Of a stretch of 48,030 nucleotides of DNA, positions 16,713-26,113 are shown piece by piece. This DNA comes from Planctomycetota bacterium (GTDB lineage: Bacteria > Planctomycetota > E44-bin39). Within the stretch, counting starts at the first letter, position 1. Each line of letters starts with the position of its first letter. Position numbers and translations under genes: made by a program. The stretch lies in NCBI GenBank assembly GCA_004376375.1, contig SOJX01000135.1, positions 1 to 48,030 on the forward strand. Reading direction: 5' to 3'. The notes under the pieces are model-generated. The model saw nothing but the letters and a program-made list of their open reading frames with translations. It was not told the origin of the DNA and made no database searches.

Positions 16713-17606
16713 TCACCCGCCGGAAGTAGTGCATGAAAATGATGCGAAGCCCAGCCCTATATCAGTAAAACCCGCGTCCAATAATACGCTCTGGTAACTT
16801 TGCAGAAACGCCTGGAACGCCGACGACGCAGTAGTGTAATACGCGCCGACCGCGCCCGCTTCGTCCGCCTTTGTGTAAGATATGCCGGCGTCGCTGATTC
16901 TCTGTTGCGGATTTTTCCCGTCTGCATCAGCGGCGTAATAACTGCTCTGATTTGCTTTAAGCAGGTCTGCATATGCCTGTGCCACCTGCGCAAGCGAAGG
17001 GTTCGAGGTGAGAGCGCTCAGACCGTTGTTTGTGCGCTCACTGTTGATCTGGTCCATCAGGCTCGTCAAATCCGGATTGCCGGAACCTGTCCCGGGCGTG
17101 GTGCCGGTGCCGGTTCCCGTGCCGGTGCCTGTGCCGGACGCGCTTACATTGACCGTCAGATAGGCTCGGGCGTCGGTCGAATCGATGACACACACCCTGT
17201 CCGTTGCCGGAGCCTTATAACCGACACGATACCAACCCTCTCCAGTGTTCGGGTCAATCTCCCCATCACCTTCATCGGGGCTCTCATAACTCTCGCAGTC
17301 ACTTTCCTCATAGAAGCCATACTGATACGGTGGAACGCCGTTGATAATCGTGAAATTGACATTCTCAGAAGGGGCGGCATTAATCACGCTTGGAACGAAG
17401 GCCAGTTCATCGCCGACCGGGCCTCCTGTTCCTCCTCCCGGCGTTGTTCCTCCTCCGCCTCCCGGCGTAGTTCCTCCGCCGCCTCCCGGGTCGGTCGAGG
17501 TGCCGGTGTCGGCTCCTGACTTCTTGCTTTTGCTGCCGCATCCCGGCGCGGCAGAAACAAGTCCGATCATGGCAACGACAATAAGAAGAATTCCAAACCG
17601 TTTCAT
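16713..17606 (-). CDS. CAP/SCP-domain lipoprotein (truncated by UGA)
   Basis: 297 residues. Lipoprotein signal with SAAPGC (Cys23), Gly/Pro/Thr-rich spacer with tandem GGGTTPG units (~40-62), a beta-rich domain (~68-155), a GTGTGTG linker, and a YkwD-type CAP domain (~178-297) with MDQINSERTNNGLSAL, LAQVAQAYADLL and FLQSYQSVLLDAGFTDIGLG. The classic active-site histidines of CAP proteins are not evident, so it may be a binding rather than catalytic module. AAAGGAGG precedes the start at 17606. The last strand of the domain lies beyond the stop (see the adjoining entry). Confidence 0.7.
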   Translation of the reverse strand: MKRFGILLIVVAMIGLVSAAPGCGSKSKKSGADTGTSTDPGGGGGTTPGGGGGTTPGGGTGGPVGDELAFVPSVINAAPSENVNFTIINGVPPYQYGFYEESDCESYESPDEGDGEIDPNTGEGWYRVGYKAPATDRVCVIDSTDARAYLTVNVSASGTGTGTGTGTGTTPGTGSGNPDLTSLMDQINSERTNNGLSALTSNPSLAQVAQAYADLLKANQSSYYAADADGKNPQQRISDAGISYTKADEAGAVGAYYTTASSAFQAFLQSYQSVLLDAGFTDIGLGFASFSCTTSGG

Positions 17607-17629
17607 TTTGCCTCCTTTCTACGGGAGCC

Positions 17630-17953
17630 TTAACTGTAATGAGTAACAGTTGTTTGCGAAGCCATCAAAAGCGATATAGACTCAAGCTCATCTTCACCGA
17701 AAACTCGGACCGGTGGAATAACTTCAATATTCAGGTCTCCGTTCTGGCTGCGAATCCAATCGAAAACCCCGATACCGAGAGAGTCAAAAGATACAGTATC
17801 ACTCAGGTCAAACCTTATCTGCCGTATTCCCTGCTCGACAGCGGTTTTCAGAAATGCAAGACCTTTCCTTGCGGAGTGCCCGTTGAACTTTCCACTGATC
17901 CGTATCTGCATCAGGCCGTTGTCTTTGAAATCAATCGAAAACGAATCTTCCAT
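17630..17953 (-). CDS. STAS-domain protein (anti-sigma antagonist-like)
   Basis: 107 residues from ATG 17953, preferred over an upstream GTG because GGGAG then lies eight bases before it. The sequence follows STAS folds: MQIRISGKFNGHSARKGLAF, then IRQIRFDLSDTVSFDSLGIG, where the serine in DSLG occupies the place of the phosphorylated serine in SpoIIAA/RsbV proteins. It may take part in a partner-switching circuit; no cognate anti-sigma kinase is visible nearby. First gene of the operon with the CAP and metzincin lipoproteins. Confidence 0.7.
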   Translation of the reverse strand: MEDSFSIDFKDNGLMQIRISGKFNGHSARKGLAFLKTAVEQGIRQIRFDLSDTVSFDSLGIGVFDWIRSQNGDLNIEVIPPVRVFGEDELESISLLMASQTTVTHYS

Positions 17954-18006
17954 GTAAGACACTCCCGGAATACGGTTGGCAGAAGAAAAACGACACCATA
18001 ATATAT

Positions 18007-18024
18007 ATGCAACAGAAATACCGG
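18007..18024 (-). promoter_or_regulatory. Sigma-54 (-24/-12) promoter of the STAS-CAP-metzincin operon
   Basis: Read on the minus strand: CGGTATTTCTGTTGCA, with the invariant GG (18022-18021) and GC (18010-18009) exactly ten bases apart and TTGC at -12 matching consensus. Transcription would start near 17998, about 45 bases before the STAS start. The adjacent gene encodes a sigma-54 activator. Confidence 0.6.
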
Positions 18025-18209
18025 CGAGCCTACGGATTTGGGAAATGATTTAACTAATTGCACTTGAAGGGATTGTGCTGGATTTACTGTAGGCGGAATG
18101 CTGGATTGCAACGAAATATGGGATTAATTTAACGAATTAGCTCCATAATGAAGCGGTTTTTATGGTCTGATTGGACAACGGCGGGCATTCAATCGGTCTG
18201 TTTCAGTCT

Positions 18210-21200
18210 TTAATAATAGCCCTTTTTCCGATATTTCTCGAGCTTCCTGCGCAGCCTGTTTCGGTCTATCTTTAGATCGCGTGCCGCTGCAACGATTTTT
18301 CCTTCATTGGCTTTCAGCACTCTAAGGATATGCTCTCTCTCTATTTCTTCCAGTGAGAGAATTTCCCGATCGCGGGAGAGTTGTGAGCCGCCATAAGGGG
18401 ATTCTTCCGATAATTCGAGATGCTCGGGCATGATTTTTTCATCAGCGGCAATATAGGCGCGCTCGAGAGTATTTCTCAGTTCGCGGATGTTTCCCGGCCA
18501 CGGATATGATTCGAGTGCCTTTATTGAATCAAGCGACAACGGTTTAACTTCCCCGCCGTGTTCGGCTGCAATCTGCTTCAGGAAGTTTGCAGCCAGAAGC
18601 GGAATATCGCCGACACGGTCCCGCAAAGGAGGCAGCTCGATCTGGATCGCATTAAGCCTGTAGAGCAGATCGTTTCGAAAGCTATCCTGCTCGCTCAGTT
18701 CGGAGGCGTCGCGATTTGAAGAGGAAATAACCCGAATGTTTACCGCAATCGGCTCCCGGCCGCCGACCCGCCTGATAGTACCTTCAGCCAGGACGCGGAG
18801 CAGTGACTTCTGTGCCAATGCAGGAAGGTCGGCGATTTCATCGAGGAAAATCGTGCCTTTATCCGCAATCTCCAAGAGGCCTGGCTTCGTTTCATCGGCA
18901 CCGGTAAAAGCGCCTTTCTCAACGCCGAAAAGCTCGGCCTGGAAAAGCGACTCCGTTATCGCACCACAGTCCACGACAACGAACCGGCCCGTACAGGCGC
19001 TGATGTCGTGAAGAATCCTCGCTGCAAGGTTCTTGCCCGTGCCGACCTCCCCCTGCAACAGGACCGGCAGGTCAATCATCGCCGTACGCCTGAGAGAATC
19101 TTTGAGTTTCTTAATGGTTGGGCTCTGTCCAACCAGTTTATCGATATTTCTGGTTTGCTTTGTTTCGTCGAGTTCCCGCTTGATTATTTCAAATTCTGCG
19201 GATTGCTTTTCCAGTCGGGAGCTCAAGGATTCGGAAGTCCTTTCCACGTGCTGAATATGCATCTGGCGCTCCAGCACGGCGCCGGCAAGGCTTGCCAGGT
19301 ACTGGGAATGGTCCCCGTCCGCGGTTGAAAATGCGGCAGCCTTCTCGTCATTGTCAAGGTACAGGCACCCTCGTACTTCACCGCTGATGCGAACGGGAAT
19401 GGCTAGTATCGACAGCAGCTCGAGATCCAGTACGCTCTGTGATTCTGAAAAAACGGATTCTTCCCGTAGATTGTCCGAAAAGATCGGAGAACCGGTTTCA
19501 ATCACATGCCTGATTACGGACTTGGAGACTTCCCGCTCAACTCCTTCCGGCGTTCTGCCGGACGCATACCGGCTGCCGCTGATACTGAGACCTTCGCCCC
19601 CCTGAATTACCAGAAATGCACGCTTTGCATCCATGGTATGAAACACGATGTCCAGAATGGCCTCGATGGCGCGTTGCGGGTTGTTTTCCCGGGCAAGGAA
19701 AACTGCGAGCCGCAGCAGGTTCCCGGTGGAATCCCGGGACGCCGAAGATTTGCCCTCCAGGAGCTTCAACGGTATGCTTTCCCTCGGCGGAGACAGCAGG
19801 TATTCCTGGACAGGTATTTTCAGCTCGTCACCCAGGTTCGCTACCATTTCGAGCACCTGCCGCCTTACGTCCTTCTTCAAGCCGTCGGACTCTTTTTTAT
19901 CGCGTGAAGTTTCAGCTGCAATTTTCGCCAGTTCGACTTCCATCTGGCGAAACCCTGCTCCTTTTGCTTCAAGGAATCCGGACATCGACTCGTTGTAAGC
20001 GCTCTGCGTGTCACCCTCAAGCAAGGCAAGACGCGAGCGATACAGGCGGAGCCAGGTCCTGTGAAACGGCGACTCATTCGGCAGGCTTGCCAGTTCTTTT
20101 TCCAGCTCTTCTATCTTTTTCCGGGCTTTTTCCACGTTCGACTGGTTAAGATAGAATTCGACCTCCGCTTCAAGAAGTTCAATATATGTATCAAAATTCA
20201 CGTCCGGATTAATCAGGTTGTGTGCGGTCCTGAATTCGGATTCGGCTTTCCTGAAGTTGTATCGCGCCGTTTCAATCCTGCCGAGCATCATGGAGAGGCC
20301 GGCGTGCACGAGGTCCATTTTGATTTCCCTGATTTCCTCATGCATTTTGTCGAAGATCCCGGCCGCCCGCTCGATCCTGCCCAGGTCGGGCCAGACCCTG
20401 GCGGCGGCGTAAAGGTAGTTGTAGCGCTGGATCGCCTGCAGTTTCGGCAGGAGCTTTTCCATCTCCCCCAGCTGCTCGATCGCAAGGTCGAGTTTGCCCG
20501 TATAAAGCGCGATAAAACATATCCATACCCGAACGCTGTTCACAATCCTCGGGTCGCCTGTCTGGGCAGCGGCGCCTCTGGCTTCAAAGGCAAAGTCGAG
20601 TGCGTTGGCAAAATGTCCGGCAAGTATCGATGCTACCGCTCGTGTCAGCAACGCACCATGCGGTGATATCTTTAAAACGCGGACCCCGAGATCATAAGAT
20701 TCATCAGCGTATTTAAACGCAGCGGCAAAATCGCCTCTGGAACGTGCAATCACCCCCAGGCGCTCCAGGAATGCGTGCTCCAGCCTTACGGCGCCGGCCG
20801 CTCTTGCGAACTCAAGACCTTTTTCGCAGTAGACGGATGCGGTACTCGCCCCCATTGCATAATGGACCTGACCGCTGAGTTTTGCATATAACTGGGCCAA
20901 TCCGTTGAAGTCTGCATAATGGCGATAGATTCCTTCCGCCTCCGTCGCGTACTGCATCCCCTCATCGGTCAGTCCGAGGCTGAAGGACGCAAGCATCAGG
21001 TTTATATTGATAATGGCCAGTGCGCTCAGGTTGTTGTGTTTCAGTGCAAACTTTTTTGCATTGAAAAGATACTTCTTGGCTTCTTCGTATTCGCCCCTTA
21101 TCAGATGCAGGGCGCCGGGCAGGTTCTCAATCTCTTCATCCTCCTCGATATTCAACCTGCGGGCAAGTTCCTGTACCTGCCGGATGTATTCCCCCACTTT

Positions 21201-23813
21201 CTTTATCATGCCGCGCGACAAGGAAAGACGAACAAGCGAGACCAATACGCGCACCCGTCCATGGCTTTCCCGGTCGGCGAACTTGGCCACGGCATCAAGA
21301 AGCAGCTCCTCGCAATCCTCAAGCCGGCCGCGGAATTCCAGCACTTTTACATAAGAAAGCAGCACGCCCAGATGCGTATCAGAACCCGGTTTCGCAAGCT
21401 CGAGCGCGCGTTTCCAGGCAACATCTGCCTTTTCGTGATTCTTTAACAGGCCGTAGCATTCTGCTCTATAACGCTCCATCTTGGCCCGGTGCTCCCTGGA
21501 TTCTGTACGCGGCACGGTTTCGAGGTATTCATCTATCATAGAAAGCGTTACGGACGGGTCGGCATCGCGGGCGCTCGCGTCCGCGAGCGCGTACAGAATC
21601 TTCGCCCGAACGGCTTGCGTTTCATTTTTAGCTGCTTTGCTGAGATGATGGAGAAACGAGATATCCGTGGAGCGGTTCTTCTTGATTTCTCCGGACTTGA
21701 TGGCAGTCAGTCCGTAACGGATACCCTTGGTCTTCTGGTTGGAAAGCAGGTAATGCCTCGCAATTTCGAGTTTGGTTATGTTTCGGCCTCGAATACGCAC
21801 AAATCTCTTTGCAATTTGCGCATGCCGCTGCCGCCTGGTCTCACTGGTGCGGGTGGCAATAACCGCATCGCGGATACCGCGGTTCAATATCTCTATCTTT
21901 CCCTCACGGCGGCGTATAATCTCCCGCTTTTCCAACTGGCTGAGCGCCGCTGCAATCTTTTCGGGTGCTTCATCATGAAGGCCCGAGATTTCGGTCATCG
22001 TGACGGCACGTTCTATAAGTGCAATATTATACGCGAGCTTATGCTCGAGCCCGCGGAGCGTTTTTGCCTGTTTCTGGTAAAAATCCTCGAGCGAGGGAGC
22101 GATCTCGAACGGCTCCGGACCTCCGCGGAAATGCCACTTGCCTTCCACAATCGCGATTTCACCCGTGGACACGAGCATCCGGATTGTCTCGACCACGGCG
22201 AGTGGAATCCCCGAGGTCGTCTCCACAAGATTGGCGACAAACATTTCAGGCGGGGCAATGCTCCCAAACATCCGGGATGCAATTTCTCCCGTTTCTTCAT
22301 CGCTTATCGGGGAAAGGCGGAGCCGTGAAGCAGTGGTAAAGACTCCCGGGTCGACGTCCTCTCCTTCACGCCAGGTAGTCAGCAAAAACAGGGCTGGCGC
22401 CGTGGAAGTCTCAATGAAACGGCTCAGGCGGGAAAGGGCTGAAAGTATCTTCGGTGTCACCTCCTGGGCGTCGTCAATACAGACTACCGTGGGAACCTGC
22501 TCGGCAATGGCAAGCACCCTTGCGGCATCGTCCGGCAATGTCGACGGGGAAAGACCGGCCTCAAGCGCATCGGCCCCGGCATCCCGGAGAGAGGCAGGCA
22601 GGCTGACTTCCGGATGCGCGGCAAGCTCTACGGCCAGCGTGGTGAAAAGTTCGGAATCGTCCGCGCTTACCATAGCGGTCGCATATCCCCTCAGCTGTGA
22701 TTCGAATTTAATTTCCTGAAGGATGCGCGAGCGTCCGATGCCGGCGGGGCCTTCAAGGGTAATATGTGCAGCAGTGCCCTCAGAAAGGTTGTCGAGAGCC
22801 GAATAAAGGGTTTGCATTTCCCTGTCGCGTCCGATCAACGGCGGATTACGCAAATAACCTTCGGCCGATGTTTCGTGCCTGATTTCTATTTCAACGCCTC
22901 GGGCCCGCGCCAGCTCATTTATGATAGCGCTTGCGCCATCAAAACGCTCGGCAGGATTTTTTGCCAGAAGACGGAGAATTATCTTTTCAAGGTATTCGGG
23001 AATGTCGGGTTTGACCGACCCGGGCGGCGCCGGCAATTCGGTTACGTGCTTTCGGAAAAGATCGTTCAGACCCCGCCCGCGAAACGGCGTTGCACCCGTT
23101 GTTATTTCATACAGGGTTATGCCGAGAGAATAAAGATCAGTGCGGGCGTCCACGGCCGCGTTGGTAATTATCTCCGGCGACGTATACGCGGGCGTGCCAC
23201 GAATCCGCTTCCCCAGCGCACGGTCAGCCAGAGCGCTCAGGCCGAAGTCGGTGAGCTTAATTGTCCCGTCGTCCGTCACAAGGATGTTCGCCGGCTTGAT
23301 ATCGTAGTGTATATACCCGCGGGCATGCACGTATTCAAGCCCGCGACAGACCTGAACGATAAAATCAATCAGCTTATCTTCGGAGGCCCCTTCTACGGCC
23401 CGGTGCAGTTCCATGCCCTCGATGTAATCGGCAGTATAGTAAAACCCCAGCCCGGCGGCGAGCACGCCGAAATCGTAAACGCGGATAAGGTTTTCGTGGT
23501 TGAAATGCGAGAGGATACGAAACTCATTGCGGAGAGTTTCAATTCGAAGGGGATTCGTCTCGCCGGAAATCAACTTGAGCGCGACTGTCCGATCGTCGCT
23601 TACCCGGTCGCTGACAAGGTAAACTGTACACATTCCGCCAACGCCCAGCTCACGCCTGACCTCATATCGTTTGGCCACCACATCGCCGCGTTCGAAGCGC
23701 TGCGCAATCCCGGGAGCGGCTTCGGCAGGCGATATAATAAACCGTCCCGACGGCGTTTCGAAAGTACTCCCGCTGTCCCCGCGCGGAAAACGTGTCGAAG
23801 AATCTTCATGCAT
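18210..23813 (-). CDS. Ser/Thr kinase-AAA ATPase-TPR-GAF-sigma54 activator-Fis fusion regulator
   Basis: 1867 residues. Kinase domain ~50-305 with GVGGMCTV loop (57-64), Lys80, catalytic loop HYDIKPAN (169-176; Tyr replaces the usual Arg of HRD) and DFG (189-191). A STAND/AAA_16-like ATPase follows, ~325-600, with loop GPAGIGRS (355-362), where Arg replaces the Walker lysine, and a Walker B VVCIDDAQ. A long TPR-like helical region spans ~620-1340; a GAF domain ~1370-1515; a sigma-54 AAA+ domain ~1560-1800 with GEVGTGKN, intact GAFTGA (1635-1640) and TIFLDEI; and a Fis-type HTH at ~1825-1865. It would bind an enhancer and open sigma-54 promoters in response to kinase/GAF signals. Probable target: the downstream STAS operon. 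Confidence 0.88.
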   Translation of the reverse strand: MHEDSSTRFPRGDSGSTFETPSGRFIISPAEAAPGIAQRFERGDVVAKRYEVRRELGVGGMCTVYLVSDRVSDDRTVALKLISGETNPLRIETLRNEFRILSHFNHENLIRVYDFGVLAAGLGFYYTADYIEGMELHRAVEGASEDKLIDFIVQVCRGLEYVHARGYIHYDIKPANILVTDDGTIKLTDFGLSALADRALGKRIRGTPAYTSPEIITNAAVDARTDLYSLGITLYEITTGATPFRGRGLNDLFRKHVTELPAPPGSVKPDIPEYLEKIILRLLAKNPAERFDGASAIINELARARGVEIEIRHETSAEGYLRNPPLIGRDREMQTLYSALDNLSEGTAAHITLEGPAGIGRSRILQEIKFESQLRGYATAMVSADDSELFTTLAVELAAHPEVSLPASLRDAGADALEAGLSPSTLPDDAARVLAIAEQVPTVVCIDDAQEVTPKILSALSRLSRFIETSTAPALFLLTTWREGEDVDPGVFTTASRLRLSPISDEETGEIASRMFGSIAPPEMFVANLVETTSGIPLAVVETIRMLVSTGEIAIVEGKWHFRGGPEPFEIAPSLEDFYQKQAKTLRGLEHKLAYNIALIERAVTMTEISGLHDEAPEKIAAALSQLEKREIIRRREGKIEILNRGIRDAVIATRTSETRRQRHAQIAKRFVRIRGRNITKLEIARHYLLSNQKTKGIRYGLTAIKSGEIKKNRSTDISFLHHLSKAAKNETQAVRAKILYALADASARDADPSVTLSMIDEYLETVPRTESREHRAKMERYRAECYGLLKNHEKADVAWKRALELAKPGSDTHLGVLLSYVKVLEFRGRLEDCEELLLDAVAKFADRESHGRVRVLVSLVRLSLSRGMIKKVGEYIRQVQELARRLNIEEDEEIENLPGALHLIRGEYEEAKKYLFNAKKFALKHNNLSALAIININLMLASFSLGLTDEGMQYATEAEGIYRHYADFNGLAQLYAKLSGQVHYAMGASTASVYCEKGLEFARAAGAVRLEHAFLERLGVIARSRGDFAAAFKYADESYDLGVRVLKISPHGALLTRAVASILAGHFANALDFAFEARGAAAQTGDPRIVNSVRVWICFIALYTGKLDLAIEQLGEMEKLLPKLQAIQRYNYLYAAARVWPDLGRIERAAGIFDKMHEEIREIKMDLVHAGLSMMLGRIETARYNFRKAESEFRTAHNLINPDVNFDTYIELLEAEVEFYLNQSNVEKARKKIEELEKELASLPNESPFHRTWLRLYRSRLALLEGDTQSAYNESMSGFLEAKGAGFRQMEVELAKIAAETSRDKKESDGLKKDVRRQVLEMVANLGDELKIPVQEYLLSPPRESIPLKLLEGKSSASRDSTGNLLRLAVFLARENNPQRAIEAILDIVFHTMDAKRAFLVIQGGEGLSISGSRYASGRTPEGVEREVSKSVIRHVIETGSPIFSDNLREESVFSESQSVLDLELLSILAIPVRISGEVRGCLYLDNDEKAAAFSTADGDHSQYLASLAGAVLERQMHIQHVERTSESLSSRLEKQSAEFEIIKRELDETKQTRNIDKLVGQSPTIKKLKDSLRRTAMIDLPVLLQGEVGTGKNLAARILHDISACTGRFVVVDCGAITESLFQAELFGVEKGAFTGADETKPGLLEIADKGTIFLDEIADLPALAQKSLLRVLAEGTIRRVGGREPIAVNIRVISSSNRDASELSEQDSFRNDLLYRLNAIQIELPPLRDRVGDIPLLAANFLKQIAAEHGGEVKPLSLDSIKALESYPWPGNIRELRNTLERAYIAADEKIMPEHLELSEESPYGGSQLSRDREILSLEEIEREHILRVLKANEGKIVAAARDLKIDRNRLRRKLEKYRKKGYY

Positions 23814-24242
23814 TAAAAATTACTCTCAAATACAGGACCGCATTACATTGTACATTGGTTCCAACTTGGTATCTAGTGGTTTTTGGATAAGGTTGACGTG
23901 GTCGCCCCCGGCAAATCCTGCAACCGCTCACTGCAAATCTGTAAAAAGAACCGTTGTCGGTGATAACTTCATCCTTTTCGACACAACGGGGAAAGTGTAC
24001 GAGAAAGGCGACAAAGCCGTCGCCGTAATAACGTGTAAAATGAATGGTTAATCCGTACTTCCAGCCGGGTCGTGAAAACCTTGGTGCGCGTAATAAACCG
24101 TGCTTTCGGGTATTCAAATTTTTTTCCTGTTTTTTGCAGAAAAAAGGAACTAGTTTGCACCTATTGGGGTATAAATAAACAATATGGTGTATTATTTCGG
24201 GGATAGGGAATGTATGCCGCATTAGCATTCTGGGGGGGAGAG
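23814..24242. other. Divergent intergenic region
   Basis: 429 bp between the kinase regulator and the secretin-like gene. A weak coding-like stretch ends at 24051 (TVVGDNFILFDTTGKVYEKG) but has no start signal or recognised family. No convincing -24/-12 element was found here. Confidence 0.5.
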
Positions 24243-25439
24243 ATGAAAAAGGCAGGTCTTTTCGTATTATGGATGGCCGTTCTATACGGTCTTACGGGAT
24301 GCCATTCCAGCATATACGAGGACCGCGGCGGCATCCTGCACGAAATATTCAAACCCGCCAAAGGTGACGATAAAACGCTCACCATTCTGCAGAAGCTCTT
24401 TCAGGACATGCCGGAAAACGCCTCCATCATTACCCCCACCGAGCCGGCGGAACCGGAGCCGGATTTTCTTGCAGACCTGATTACGGAACCGGACGGAAAA
24501 TTCACCAAAATATACCACGTCAGGCACCAGACGGCCGCGTACATCATTCCCCTCATGAAACAATATCTGAAGCCCACCACGAAGGTGACGCAGATGCCCA
24601 AGCAGGGGCGTGTCATTCTCACGGACACAAAAGCGGAGCTTGCAAAACTCGGCAACGCGTTCAAGATCGTGGACACGCCCACGCCGCAGGTGCTCATCGA
24701 GGTTCTCGCCCTCGAGGTTTCGAGTACGAGCAACTTCGAATACGGCCTCGAAGTTGCCAACAACCTTGCGGGCATGTCCCGTGCGTTTCTGCAGGAATAT
24801 TCGACGGCACTCAACCCCAAGAACTATCTCGACAGTATGCTTCCGGGTGCAGCGCCTTTCCAGGGCACGGAGCTCGGATTCGCCATTATTCCGGCCAAGG
24901 AGATTGCGCGGCGCGGCAGTCTTACCGCCTGGGTGAGGGCCCTGACCGAGAACGGCTGTGCCGAGATACTCACCAAGCCGAAGCTGCTTGTCCTCTCGGG
25001 CCAGACCGCGAACATCGAAACCGTTTCCGAGATTCCCTACCAGACCGCCCAGATTGTGAACGCACTCGTCAACATCACGACCAGCTACAAGAAGATCGGG
25101 GTCAAACTCATCGTTACGCCTTCATTCATCGGGGAGAAAAACGTCACACTCCAGATCAACCCGGAAGTCTCCAGTCTCGTCGGATGGACGGACCCTTCCG
25201 TAACGACCGGAATCACCAATCCCATTATCGCAAGCAGGAGCACCAAAACCACGGTAAACGTCCGTTCGGGAGATATTCTCATTATCGGCGGACTGCGCGA
25301 GAAGAAGAAGGTTATCATGGAGCGAAAACTCCCCATCCTCGGGGACATCCCGATTCTCGGATACCTGTTCAGGTCCATCCGTCACGACTGGCTTGACACG
25401 GAAATCGTGTTCTTCCTGAAAACCACCATAATCAAGTAG
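24243..25439 (+). CDS. Secretin-domain lipoprotein (short GspD/PilQ-like)
   Basis: 398 residues from ATG 24243, supported by GGGGGGAG just upstream and an immediate lipoprotein signal ending LTGC. Residues ~95-160 look like a secretin N domain (KIYHVRHQTAAYIIPLMKQY ... RVILTDTKAELAKL). The rest is the secretin core (VLIEVLALEVSSTSNFEYG, GCAEILTKPKLLVLSGQTAN, GVKLIVTPSFI, SGDILIIGGLREKKK, PILGDIPILGYLFRS). Such proteins form multimeric outer-membrane channels for type II/III secretion or type IV pili. It is shorter than complete GspD/PilQ and has no other secretion genes beside it. Confidence 0.8.
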   Translation: MKKAGLFVLWMAVLYGLTGCHSSIYEDRGGILHEIFKPAKGDDKTLTILQKLFQDMPENASIITPTEPAEPEPDFLADLITEPDGKFTKIYHVRHQTAAYIIPLMKQYLKPTTKVTQMPKQGRVILTDTKAELAKLGNAFKIVDTPTPQVLIEVLALEVSSTSNFEYGLEVANNLAGMSRAFLQEYSTALNPKNYLDSMLPGAAPFQGTELGFAIIPAKEIARRGSLTAWVRALTENGCAEILTKPKLLVLSGQTANIETVSEIPYQTAQIVNALVNITTSYKKIGVKLIVTPSFIGEKNVTLQINPEVSSLVGWTDPSVTTGITNPIIASRSTKTTVNVRSGDILIIGGLREKKKVIMERKLPILGDIPILGYLFRSIRHDWLDTEIVFFLKTTIIK

Positions 25440-25476
25440 GTGAGGATTACTCACCGCAGCCCACTTCTGGGGAGCC

Positions 25477-25692
25477 GTGCCAGCCGATATCCTGGTGATG
25501 ACACGCCGCGGAGCCGACATAATGGTTCCAATGGCAATCCCATCCTTCGGCGGCATGCTTGTTGTAATGATTTCACTCTTCGTTGTCCCGGTGCTTTACT
25601 GCTGGCTCAAAGAAATACGAATGAAACCAACCACGTCTGATATCAGGCCGACGCAAGCTGATAACGGCAACGCACATAATTTTAAGGAATGA
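25477..25692 (+). pseudogene. C-terminal remnant of an RND (CusA/CzcA-like) efflux pump
   Basis: The translated piece TRRGADIMVPMAIPSFGGML continuing into LFVVPVLYCWLKE matches the last membrane helices and tail of heavy-metal RND pumps. About 950 preceding residues are missing and no other RND fragment precedes it, so this is a decayed remnant. It abuts the secretin gene with no proper start. Confidence 0.7.
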
Positions 25693-26113
25693 AACATAAC
25701 ATCCGCTGCGGGAAAACTCTGCGTATTTGCGCAAGAATCCAGATTCGTCGGGGCGATGGGACCGGGTTAGAACTTTTTTCACGCCAATATACCAATCATT
25801 TCGCCAGTCAACCATCTTCTCATCTCATTGAATTCATTGAGGTAATGTCAAGCGCAGGTTGAGAAAGTAGGCCTGAGGACTTTCTCGGTAATTTGATTAT
25901 TTTTACATGGACTACAACAACCCTCGGTACCGGCGTAGTTATTATTACCTATGCAGTGCTTTATTTCAGGATCACACCACTTACAGTAAATTATGGAAAA
26001 GTTTTCTATGGGTTGCCCAATATTAAAAATGCAGGCGAAGTGTTTGGTTGCATAGGCCTATCTTTTGTCATAGAATGTATTTCTGTATGCGGAAAAATAC
26101 CGAACCGTTCACC
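25693..26113. other. Intergenic region before the metal transporter
   Basis: No supported gene. GAGAAAGT and ACTTTCTC near 25861-25887 can form an 8-bp stem. A metal-responsive operator could lie here but no palindrome was convincing. Confidence 0.4.

Noticed and set aside
22764..23816. Long plus-strand open frame of ~350 codons
   Set aside because: It lies antisense to the kinase domain, whose motifs are unmistakable. Its translation is low-complexity and without family resemblance.
23941..24051. Short coding-like piece reading TVVGDNFILFDTTGKVYEKG
   Set aside because: Looks protein-like but has no start signal, no recognised family and only ~37 codons. Kept only as a remark in the intergenic entry.
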